Source: Toxoplasma gondii ME49 (Eukaryota; Apicomplexa; Conoidasida; Eucoccidiorida; Sarcocystidae). From it: DNA of 64,000 bases. The stretch is from contig NC_031478.1 of assembly GCF_000006565.2 (NCBI RefSeq), positions 6,596,212 through 6,660,211 on the forward strand, in the 5' to 3' direction. The position numbers were made by a program, and so were the translations under genes. The notes under the pieces were generated by a model. That model was not told the origin of the DNA and ran no database searches. It saw nothing but the letters and a program-made list of their open reading frames with translations. The first letter of the stretch is position 1; each line of letters opens with the position of its first letter. Below are positions 53,858 through 64,000 of this stretch, piece after piece.

Positions 53858-56800
53858 CTACATGCGGAGAAACGGGGGAGGCGGGACCTCGTGAGGGAAC
53901 GGAATGGCCATGAAAGAGGGCGCGGCAAATTCTCTCGAGCCTGCCTTTGCAGTCTCTGCTTTGACCGCCACCTTCTCAACGACTCTCCCTTCTTTCCGTC
54001 TCGCCGCTCGCTCCCGCGTCTCTGTCTCCACGACTGTCTCTACACTGGCGCTTCTCCGAATGCCGGCCCTTCTCCTGTCCTTGCATGCGCTTTGCGCCTG
54101 AACGTTCCCCGCACCCTCTGCGACCAAGGAAGCCGGGAGAATTCGCCTGCTCATGTCGGCGCCTCTCCGGTCCACCGAGCCTCTGCTTCCGACCACGAAC
54201 ACGGAGGAGGAGCGGGAAGAAGTGGAAGAAGGCGAGGAAGGAATTCCCTGCGCCAGCGCGTGTCTGTGAGATTCTCGCTGGTCCTCACAACGTTGAGACT
54301 CGAAGGCTCTGCCTCTCTGCTCTTCTCGACCTCGGCCCGGGTGACCTCCCGGCGGGGACGCAACCTCTAGACGGACGACAGGGAGAAGAGAAATAGACTG
54401 GAGAGCAGAAATGCTTCCAGACGGTGCAGACTTTGTTCTCCCCAGAGGAAACTCAAGGGTCGAGGGAACAGCGAGAAGGCCCCCCGTGGATGCCTGGGTG
54501 CTAGGCGACGCCTGCGCACCGGCGTAGGGGACAGACGGAGACAGCAGAGGCCCGGCTGGCTGCACCCGAAGCGGCGCAGCGTTCCGAGAGGACCCCAAAG
54601 TCCGCATGTCGAGAGTCTGCAAACCACATGTCGCTGTCGCACTCGGCCCCACCACAGCCTTGGCCTCTGTATCGATTGAGTTGGTTTTCCTCACCGAAAC
54701 TGGATCCTGGGCCTTATGCGTTGCAACTGACGACACACTCTTGAACGGTTCCAGGTTCTGCGTCTCGTCCATGCCCTCGTACCCACGCACATTCGTCTTC
54801 TGAGTCGCAATGCCTCCACCCCCCGACTCTGGAGCCAGCAGCACAGACAGAGGCAGGCGCCCAGGAGGTGGCGTCTCCAACCCCGCTTGTCCCTTTCGAC
54901 CTGTCCCCTCGCCGACTGACTCCGCGGGTACGCCGCGCCCCGACGAGCGCCGGGTCAGGAGCCCCAGCAGGAAGCTCGTGGGGGAGACAGGGGCCGCTTC
55001 CGACTTCTCGCCAGCCTCTCCTGCTGGACTGTCTCTGTCTTTACCTGCATCCTGGCGGACATCCTGCAGCGGGGAAGAAACCACGGCGGAAGGCGGCCGG
55101 GACGAAGCGGCGGAGGCGGGAGCGGTAGAGGACGAGTTAGGCATCGATCCGAGAAGGTAGAAGAATGAGTCCAGAGTTCCATCTCTTCGTGAAAAGAACA
55201 ATGTCTTGGCACCCTTCTCCTTCGGAATCTCCGTTCGCTCTAATTCGGAGCTCCCGGCCCGCGGGCGAAGCCCCTGTGTCATCCCGTCTCTCTCTGGAGG
55301 CTTTTGTCCTTCACGATTTTCGTCTCCGCCTTCCTGGGGTTTGTGCATACGGCTCGGCGCTCCGCTGGGGCAGCTGGGGGCTGCGCTGGCCTCCACAAAA
55401 GGCTGACTTTCTCCTTCTGGGCCTTGAGCAGACCCGCCGCCTTCAATCGTCTTCATCTGCCTCGCGGCTTCTTGTCTCTGAACCAAACTCTGGAGAAGGA
55501 AGCTCGTCGACGCACTCAGAGCACTTGACAGGCCGCCGAAACGAATGGAGCCCAACGGGGTGCAGAGAGACACCCCCATCCGCGGTTCGCTGTGCCTCGT
55601 GGGGACACAACCCCACACACTCGGGGGTTCGTATCTGGCGCTCGCCTCTTCTTTCTCTTCTTCGCGACCCAAGGAAGACGAAGGAAGAGAACGAGAAGTC
55701 CTGGCGGGCGACAGGGTCGTGAACGCCGGACTGAAAGATGGCGACAACGAAGATACGCCTTCGGTGCTTCGCCTGTCGTTCCTTTTCTTGGTATCGCGAG
55801 ACGTTTGCGTTTTTTCTACGCCCAGTTTCGCAGGCTGCGCAGGACGCAGCGGTGGTGTCGAGCATTCAGGCTTCTTCTTTTTCTTATCGCCCTGCGGCTC
55901 CCCGTCTAGAACGGACCTCGACAGTGCCCTCGGTTTCTCTCCTGTCGCCGTCTCCTCGCCAGGCTGCGTCGACTCGCTCTGCTCTTCTCTGTCTTCCCTT
56001 TCTTCGCCTTTCTTTTCAACTTTCCGGCTTCTGCTCGTCCCAGCGCTTCCAGACGGAAGCCCGTCTTTCTTACTCGACTTTTTCTTCGTTTTTCCATGCT
56101 TATCCCTCCGTTTCTCCTGCTCTTCCAGTCCTTTCTTGGGTTTCGCCTCTCCGGCGTCGGCTGGTGACACAGCCGATTCTCTACCGTGTTTCTCTTCCTC
56201 CTTCCGCTCCTTCGGAGGAACCAGCGAGGCGGAACACAACGACGCGCGGGACAGGTTCTCCCTCGCCGCGTCTCCTTTCTCTTCCTTCTTCTTCTCGTCG
56301 CGGTCGGAGCCAGCGTTCCGTCTCACGCCACCCTGACTCTCTTTTCTCCCCTTCCTGGCTCTTCCCTTCCCCTCCTTCGGCCCCTCCTGAGCGCTGTCTG
56401 CGGACACTCGACAGCGACCCGAAACATGAACTCCCAATGCAGTCTCAGAGGCCGCAACAGCGCAAAGGGAGGGGGAATCCGGACAGCGTCGAGAGTTCTT
56501 GTTATGACTTGAGGCTGAAGACGAGCCGGAAACATGACTTGATACAGCGACAGTCGCGGAATCTGCAGCTTCCTCGCTGTTGTCGACAGGCGCAGACGTA
56601 AGGTTCATTGCCTCGTCTCCTCCTCGTTCTTCCTTGCTGCGTGGCACACATGAAAAACCACAACGAAACACTGGAGCTCCAACACCAAATAACCACTTTG
56701 ACAGTAGTCAAACGGACGCGCAAAAAAAAAGACAAAATACACGAGACCAACGCGACGCAGACTACTACATTTCCGTGTTACCGCACACCACATCGGCAGC

Positions 56801-57495
56801 CGGAGGATCTTCAACATACGCGCCGTCTTTCGCCAATCAAACCCAGCCTTCTCCAATCGGCTCTAAAAAGACCCCCACATCGTTACTTGTCTTTATAAAA
56901 GAGCTGTCTGCATCATGCGACACCGTCACATCTGTCTCGCTCACCGTCGTCTGTTCCGAGACGTTCCTCGATTCGCTTGTTTCTGACCGTCATCTTCTGG
57001 AGTCCGCTGCGTTGACTGAGGCGCTGACGCGTGCGGGTCTCCTTGTCCCCTGTCTTCCTGTGTCTGGCCTTCGTTGCCCCTCTCGCGGCCAGAAGAGACA
57101 GCCACATGGACTGGCTCAGGGGAAAAAACTTGGACGAGCCTCTCGTCTTCACCGGCTCCTAGGGCGCGGCCGCGGCCACGCGCCACGCGCTTCGAGGACA
57201 TACGAGAGCCGGAAGGCGTCTTCAAGGAAGACGCTGCGGGCACACCACTTTTGTCAGGGGAATCGACAAATTCACAGGATGACACCGCAGTCTCGACGGA
57301 CTGCACAGGTCCCGTCTGGGTTTCAGTCCGAGGGTCTTTGCGCTTCTTCTTTTTCTCTACCGTGCTCGGAGTCCCGAGCTTCGCCCCTTTTCGCTCTCGA
57401 GTTGGAGGCAGGAGCGCAACGGAAGCCAGAGAAGAAGAAGAGGAACAAGGCGCCAACTCCCTCCGAGAAAGAACCAAAACCTCGCCGGTCTCCAT
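53858..57495 (-). CDS. Large disordered Lys/Glu/Ser-rich hypothetical protein, 2 exons
   Basis: Minus-strand exon 1 is 57495-56945, ending in a GTGAGC donor. Exon 2 is 56636-53858, starting after a GCCACGCAG acceptor. The split codon joins in phase, giving 1109 residues. The start ATG (57495-57493) is the first after an upstream stop and has a purine at -3 and G at +4. The N-terminal half is rich in Lys/Glu runs (STVEKKKKRKDPR; HGKTKKKSSKKDG). The second half is Ser/Pro-rich, with short hydrophobic islands that may be binding motifs, for example SVWGCVPTRHSEPRMGVSL, DSFFYLLGSM and SFLLGLL. RRSASVE and RTKSAPS look like basophilic-kinase or 14-3-3 sites. The C-terminus is MAIPFPHEVPPPPFLRM. 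No known domain, membrane segment or signal peptide is seen. An alternative shorter form would start at the ATG at 56608. A regulatory or scaffold role is speculation. Confidence 0.68.
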
Positions 57496-60400
57496 TCCGT
57501 CTCGCGACGGCGGCCCGGGCACACTCAGAGACTAGCGAAAGGCTGGACAGCGACTCCTGAGGGTGGGCACCAAACGTCGCTTGGAAAACGGACGCGACTG
57601 TCCGCGTCAGAAGTCCGCCGAAAAAACGGAGAAGGCAACGCGTGAAAACGGATCCCGGAAAGGAAGTATACACACGGCTCCAGTCTCACTATCTGGAGAT
57701 CCAGATTGGAGAGAGAGTGGCGTCTAGGGTACACGCCACCCCTGCTCAACGGTGGTGTGTACGGAAGCGTACGTTCGGGTCTACAGTCACCTTGAAAACA
57801 CACCCTCGTTGGGGCTCCCGGCACATCTGCGCGTTTCTACGTTCACCTGAAAACGGATGCACTCGCGAAGCGGGTTGACTCAGATCACCACATCACCATA
57901 TCGAAGCGTACCATTCTTCTCCAGAAGTGCTCTTCCTGCGATGTTTCATCTCAAATCAAACTGCCGGGCTGCAGGAACGCGCATCCTTGGAAAACCGAAA
58001 AACAAACTGCAGGTACCGGTAAGAGGCGGGTTGCCAGGACTCGCCAGAATCGTGGAGAGGCAATGCACCGTGCACGGAGGCGGCGAACCAGGCACAAATC
58101 CAATTTTCTTCGCTCGAAACACGGAAACACACACAAATACGATCCGCTGGCCAAGCACCCAGCCGTTCGCCGCTCCACAGAAAAAGGACGGCTTCTCTTT
58201 TCTTCAGAGATGACAAGGCGAGAAGGCCAGGGAGCCTGCACACGAAAGAATGATGGAACAGGCGGAGGGGACGGATTACTGAAACTCTACAAACTCCGCA
58301 GAGTGTCAAACGGCTGGCCGCTCTGGCACGCGCTCGTCGGTGCAATAACTCGGCGCAACACGCTGCGAAAGTCGAGACGACAAACGCCTGGAAGAGACGT
58401 CCGCACACTGTTGTACAACGCTGAAAGGAAAACAGATGGAAAAAGGGGAAACTGCGGCGACGAAAACAACTGCGTCTCGCAGCTCGGACAGCAAACGCGA
58501 GGGAACCCAGCCTCACTTCGCGGTTTGCGGAGGAGAGGCAGGAGCCAGCGTCTGCTTGCTGACCTGTCTGTGCCCAAGACAAGACGCCGACGCAGAGAAC
58601 GTCGGTGACAATGCCAACACGGGATGTGGCCGCAAACGTGAAACGCGATTCAACCCCTGAGCAGTTCGAAGCGCGTTTGGACGCTGTATCGCGAGGAAGA
58701 CGAAAATAACGACAAACTCAAGACCGTCAAGAAGGGCTGCACTCACGCCCGCCTGCTGAGCGGTTCGAAGACGGAGTGTACGTACACTCGAAAGAAAATT
58801 CAAGTGGTGTGTGTCGTTCGGTCAAGTCGCCAACCCAGCTGCCAGATATACAATCGTGCAGCCGACAGCCGAATGGACAACAGGTCGACAGCTTCCTCGA
58901 ACTGTTTCTGTTAAAAAGTCCCCGTCTCTTCTTGTCGGCGTACACTGACAAGCAAAACTTGAACAGTACACAGTGCAGCACTACACATCCAACGTTCTGA
59001 CCCTTTTCTCGACGGCCGTCCACCAGAACGGCCAAATTTCTCTTTGGTCGCGCTCTCGAGGGGTCTAGTTCACGCAGGTCGCAATTAGAAACGTGAAAGT
59101 GGCGGTACAGTCATCCCTATTCTGGTTCTTCACCAGCACTACTGTCGTCAGCAGAGGTATCTTTCGGGTCCAAATTCCCTCTATCGCACATCGATCACCT
59201 CCCCCCGATTCTCTCCCTCGAAACTTCTCCCTGAACAGCTTCTACGGAAGTTCACAGCGCGTACTAATACAGGAGACCGCGAAATGCGCTACTCTGAAAA
59301 GTGGCAGGGGAAAGCGACTTCTGCCCCTCTCCCAAAGACCGGGAACGCCGCCACAGTTCGGAACCACCGTCCCGCGTCCTAAAAAAGAATTACACTCACA
59401 AAAACGCGGAACAGAGGAAGCGGAAAGATGGCGAAAAAAGGGGTGCCGGCGGCCGTGCAGGGAGGACCGCGGGACGCGAGACGCCAGGATGGGGTGGACT
59501 GTGGAAAAAGGCGCAAAAAATTGGGAGGCCACTCGTCGGCTGCGAAGCACAAAACATGCCGTGGCGGAAGTTGTCAAAATCTCCTCCTGACAACAGGCAA
59601 TATGGACAGCCTACGTAAAGTCAATGACGTGTGAATTTATCTAGTGACGGGACTCCGGAAAAGCCGTTTAGGTCCCGCAGGCGGATGGCAGATGCTGCCA
59701 AAAAGCAATGTAGCACAGAGTTCGAGTTGCGATCGTTTGATTACGTACGGAAAACTGGGGTTTTGTCGACACAGACAAGCCAAGCCCTCCGAATTCACGG
59801 GAGGCGGATGGGAGGAAACCGGTTGCGGCCGACCTGTCGAGCGAGCGCGCACGAACGCGCCTGAGAAAGGTCAAGTTCCTCTCCCCTTCCCCGCTGTCAT
59901 TTGCCGCTTAAAACGCGCACAGAGCAGCGTCTCGCAAAACCGGTTCTTTACAAGAGAACTGAAAACACGCGAGCGTCCGGAACCTGGCAGAAACATCCAG
60001 AAACCTGCGCAGAAAGGCCGTGGCACACCGGTTGCCCGTAGAAACAATCCAGTCCGCTGCAGATGCTCTCGTCCTCGACCAACCACCTCCCTCTTCACAA
60101 CCGCCGAAACCAAAGTCATATATAACACGTTTTCATCCGAAATTTTGAAGTTCCGTCCACGGGAAAACGACCACCCGGCCAACTCGTCTCTCCCGCCCAG
60201 TTCCGCTGGGCCGCATGCAGTGAGCTGCAAGAGCTGGCCACAGAACCAGCGTCTCGAGACGGGACACGGACAAGCAATTCTAAATCCTTGGCTACGGACT
60301 GGAAAGTGGACGACTTTCTGTCCTCCGCATCAGAAGTAACTGTGTTTTGCCAACTTACTTAACACAGGTGTCTTTACGGGCCTTGTTTGGGTTTAGCAGG

Positions 60401-63400
60401 AATCGCCACCGGAGCAACTGGAAGCGGAAATAAAATTCTGTACTTCGCCATGTGCACCGGGATTATCTAGCGTTTGTAGCCTCTATTTCGGCTCATTACT
60501 CTTATGTTACTGAACAAAATTCAGTTAGGAACAGTGGCTGACTACAGATGTAGAACGCCAGGTGGGTCAAGAACGTCTGGAGACAGTGTGTTCTCTCTGC
60601 ACCACTGAAAATTGTATAAGTGTGTACAACTGACACTACAGTGTTCGCACTCGTGGAGTATGTGCCCAGAACCCCTGAATTAGGCGACCGAAGAAGGATA
60701 CGTCTGCATCAATGGCACTGAAAGGCGATCGTTGCCAGCGTGTCTTGCGTCCGCAGCGTGGCGATACGCCGGAAGGAATTACCGGCAGAGAACTCGTGCA
60801 ACTAAGGTTTTGTTCGTTTGACCGAAAGCCGTCGGTTTCTGGTGCTGCAGGCAACCACCGACATGAATGTGTCAACTGAGAAAAGCAAGTTAATAGGTCA
60901 GGCAGCAGGGTAAAGCTCTGTTTCATGTGCAGACGCCGAATACTTCGATACAAGAAAATGCTGACTGTTGGTGGCGCTCGTCGTCTCCATATATTTTGCC
61001 GGCGAAGAGTGGTTCGTGCAGATTGTTTTGTTGCTCGCGACACTGCTAGTCGACTGTACCGTGTTCCAGTTCACATCTGAACCGCTGACTACGAAGTTGT
61101 AGACGCGGAACAACACGGGGCATCCGCTATCCGTCTGTAGCAGCCCCGGCGATAGCTGTGTTCACAAGAATTTTTGTTCGATTTTCCTGGAAAACCCCCA
61201 TCTTGTGGGAACACGCGCGTGCTTCCTCTGGATGTGCAAGGGTGGTTCGGTCGGTAGACTCCTGCAAGACTCTTTCGATTTTCTCTCACTGTTTTGAACG
61301 TTTTTATGCACGATGGAGAAATGTATCGAAACCAACAGAAATATTGCAAGAAACGACGAACGCGGCACACTCTGTGGAGGCAGCAATCGAGCCAAAAGTT
61401 GAGTGAATGTGATAGTGCCAGGTATAGGAAAGAGGAGATGAGGTGGTTGTGCATAGCTGTACGGGTATAAATGTTGGAAGTTGGCATCCGGACCGCAACA
61501 CAGGCATCCGAATCCTGTATCTGACAAGACTAACCAGATATCACAAATGCACACAACAACACGTGATTGCTAGAAAAGGATGCAGGACCGGTCATCACGG
61601 AACTACAGTTCCGACGCAGTCGTTAGGGAGCCTCGCTGCCGTGAAAAACACTGCCATTTCACGTAGTTCTGCGCAAAAGAATTCATGGCTTTCTCAATCA
61701 AGAGTCTTATCAGATCTGCACTGGAGACAAATAAGAGCTTCAGCGAAAATCGCTTGCTTTGTCTTCTCTACATACTATCAGCACACGTACGCAGAGTGGC
61801 TGTTGACAAGTTCAGCAATATAATACAGTCTCAGGGAATCTTTCTGTCGCATCTCGGACGCTTCCGACAAAGGCAGCCGGTACGGGGAACTAAAGGAGAA
61901 AAACACTGTGTACCGCATCGTTATCCACTTCTCACTGCCGACCTATCCTTTCAAGCGCATCAGTACTGGCGACATCTCTGCGTCACAGCAAACAAGACAT
62001 GCCGTCGAGGCAACTATGGGAGCTTAGGCATAGAACGCCATTTCATTATGTACTTTTCTGGGATTCGCTCAACGAGCGTCAACCGCCTCCACGTTCCCCC
62101 AAAAGCGACGTATGATCATTCCCTGTGGTCTTCGGGCGAAAGCAGAATGCCTTCTAGCCCCAGTATGTACGGAGAGAGACACCCTAAGCTGCTACTTACA
62201 TATATTCAGACCGCCAGGTCGTCTGGTCTAGAAATCACGGTGAGGTGATTTTCCAACCCTTGTTTGTTCGTGGTCCACGGAACCGCTTGTAAACTCTAAA
62301 CGATCCGAAGCAATCTTTCTAGTTTCCAAGCAATATGCGCCCACAGTCTCGTTTTGTTACGAACTGGCGAACGACAGAAAGCCTACGCGCAATCTCTATA
62401 CACAAACAAGTAGAGTTCAGTGTCTGCCGTGTCTGAGTCGTTTATTCTTTCCTGTCTTCGCCACATGCTGTTTGGCCGATCGTCGCGAAGACAGAAGCTG
62501 TGGTTCGTTCGCTTCTGTCGCGTTTCTTCAACGACACCTCCCTTGCTCTAAATCGTGCTCTTCTGATTCGTTTTTGTTCACAACAGTCTCCTATTCAGTG
62601 CACACGTCGGCCGTTCGGTATCCCGCTGCTTTCTTTCCACCCGCACTATGGGGTCGTCAAAAAGAAAACTGGGTACGCGAGGAGGGGAGGGAAATGCAAG
62701 AAAAACCAGGACTGTTCCCTCTGTGATGATGCCGTGCTGGTGACGCTGACAAAAGACAGCAATTGAGATTGTGAGCATGTGTCTCAACAATCTAACTGTT
62801 CTGACCTGTGTTTTTGAAAGAGCAGAAAAGCAACGAAAAATCAGTGAGAGGATCGGTCGGGAAGCGGAGCGCCCACACAAAGTCGCAGCTGATTGTCGGT
62901 CAGCTGGTTCTAAAGGCACCCCAAAACCGAAGAAAACCCGACGTTCGTAGATGCAACTACCAATGACAAAAACGAAAAAAACCTACAGAACACGACTCGC
63001 AAGAGTATCACTGTCTGGCACTCAGATCAGGACAAAAAAATCCACAAGAACGGAAACCATATCCAGAGGAAGATTTCGTATCGCAAACCGACAGAAATCA
63101 ACAGACTGCGAAATACGCGCGCGCCTCACGAAAAACACATTCCTGCTAAGTTTTCTCGTTTTCTTCAGTCTGTCGCCTGCCACCCTTCGAAATCGGGGAT
63201 ATCTGAACCGCTCGATTTGGCGCACAGCGGAGTTTTTCCAGTGTTCACATTTTTTTGAACTTTAACCTTTGGCGTCCTTCGCTATCTATTCGCACGCCAC
63301 CCGCGATATTCCGAAAAGGACGGGAACATTTCCTCAGATTCTTCCCCCGGGTTCGCCTGTTTCTGTTGCCTAGAGTTACCTCCCGCCTCTGTCTCGCACT

Positions 63401-64000
63401 TTGCCTCTCTCTCACAGCCGCCACGAGGGAGATTTCAAGCGGTTCGGCACTGGACAAGAAAACAGATCGAACACCGAGATGAAAAAACACACAGGTGTGC
63501 CTTTGTCTCCACTTCTGTGTCGCCTTCGTTTTCCACCCTTGTCTCTCTCTTACGCCTGATAGTCGAGAGCACCTGTTCTTTCACGCATACAAAGTGGATT
63601 GGAAAAACTCGAGACACATGGTCACCTTGGCTCACTTCTTCCTCATGCCACTCTGCCTCCGCCCCTCTTTTTCCGTTTCTTTCCACGCCGCTTCTTTTCC
63701 TCCGTCCTCCACTTTTTCTCCCTCAGGCCTCAGCCAGCGACCGACGGCAAGATCAGGTGATGATGCAACCAGCTGGTCGAGAGGTAGCGAAGCTGAGGAA
63801 GTTGCTTCCGCGCTGACACGGCGCTTCTTTTCTCTCTTCACTGCAGGAATGCCTGAGGGCAGGCCAATGCCAGGCGCACGAGAATGAGCGCAGCACTCTG
63901 AAAAACGGAGGTGCATGATCCCGCCTCTCTGCTCCATTTGGGTCGATGACTCTGAAAGAAGCAAACGGAAACGAGGCCACAAATCGCCGGTGCCGCACCC
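57496..64000. other. Long right-hand stretch without a convincing gene
   Basis: The first 1-2 kb are probably the promoter and 5' UTR of the minus-strand gene, with an AGAGACG word at 58393-58399. Beyond that I see only chance-like frames. The best are an ATG-started plus frame at 61685-62248 (listed separately) and fragments at 63480-63893 that can be joined by weak splice sites. No RNA gene or repeat was recognised. Confidence 0.45.
61685..62248 (+). CDS. Possible 187-residue hypothetical protein
   Basis: An uninterrupted ATG-started frame lies in a region with no competing gene. The start has G at +4 but T at -3. The protein is mildly basic, with an N-terminal helical part containing ENRLLCLLYILSAHVRRVAV, and ends in EITVR. 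Its length is only a little beyond what chance allows at this base composition. No motif is recognised and there is no splice evidence. Confidence 0.2.
   Translation: MAFSIKSLIRSALETNKSFSENRLLCLLYILSAHVRRVAVDKFSNIIQSQGIFLSHLGRFRQRQPVRGTKGEKHCVPHRYPLLTADLSFQAHQYWRHLCVTANKTCRRGNYGSLGIERHFIMYFSGIRSTSVNRLHVPPKATYDHSLWSSGESRMPSSPSMYGERHPKLLLTYIQTARSSGLEITVR

Noticed and set aside
53315..54370. 351-codon plus frame opposite the minus-strand gene end
   Set aside because: It starts in a pyrimidine tract (Phe/Leu runs) and then runs antisense to the real coding exon.
57956..58582. 208-codon minus frame upstream of the disordered-protein gene
   Set aside because: It starts at TTG, is Cys/Phe/Arg-rich and chance-like, and probably lies in promoter or 5' UTR sequence.
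63480..63893. Possible three-exon mini-gene at the right edge
   Set aside because: A 28-residue product can be spliced together in phase, but the sites are ordinary GT/AG words and the peptide has no support.

Overview
The window reads as nuclear DNA of a coccidian apicomplexan, most likely Toxoplasma gondii or a close relative (Neospora, Hammondia). The signs are intron-rich genes with GT-AG junctions, very long low-complexity reading frames, frequent GCATGC words, pyrimidine-rich upstream regions, TA microsatellites in introns, WGAGACG promoter words, and a giant protein with AP2-like segments of the apicomplexan (ApiAP2) type. The species call is inference. All exon models were built by hand from splice sites and reading-frame phase, with no transcript or homology search.

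Layout. (1) 1-5045, plus: the 3' part of a GPI-anchor inositol acyltransferase (PIGW/GWT1), with 8 exons in the window and the N-terminus off the left edge. (2) 6633-7049, minus: a 138-residue unknown protein with a near-ideal start context. (3) About 7583-8540: a tandem array of roughly 190-bp units directly upstream of (4) 8726-10911, plus: a four-exon secreted protein with a signal peptide, an SRS/SAG-like cysteine pattern and an acidic Pro/Ser/Glu tail. (5) 10912-14940: no firm gene; the minus strand holds broken protein-like segments that resemble each other. (6) 14941-16514, plus: a two-exon, very acidic prothymosin-like nuclear protein. (7) 19283-21063, minus: weakly supported coding segments, divergent from (8) 21384-35004, plus: a seven-exon giant gene (3888 residues) with AP2-like segments, two of them split by long disordered insertions. 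(9) 40164-50196, plus: the complete 17-exon MCM2 replicative helicase gene, probably with a first coding exon that is only the ATG. (10) 53858-57495, minus: a two-exon, 1109-residue disordered Lys/Glu/Ser-rich protein. (11) 57496-64000: no convincing gene.

The genes do not form a pathway. They cover GPI-anchor synthesis, DNA replication, transcription or chromatin, and one secreted, probably host-interface product. The strongest calls are MCM2, PIGW, the AP2-like giant and the secreted protein. The most unusual features are the repeat array in the upstream region of the secreted gene, the insertion-split AP2-like domains and the interrupted paralogous segments at 11-13.6 kb.
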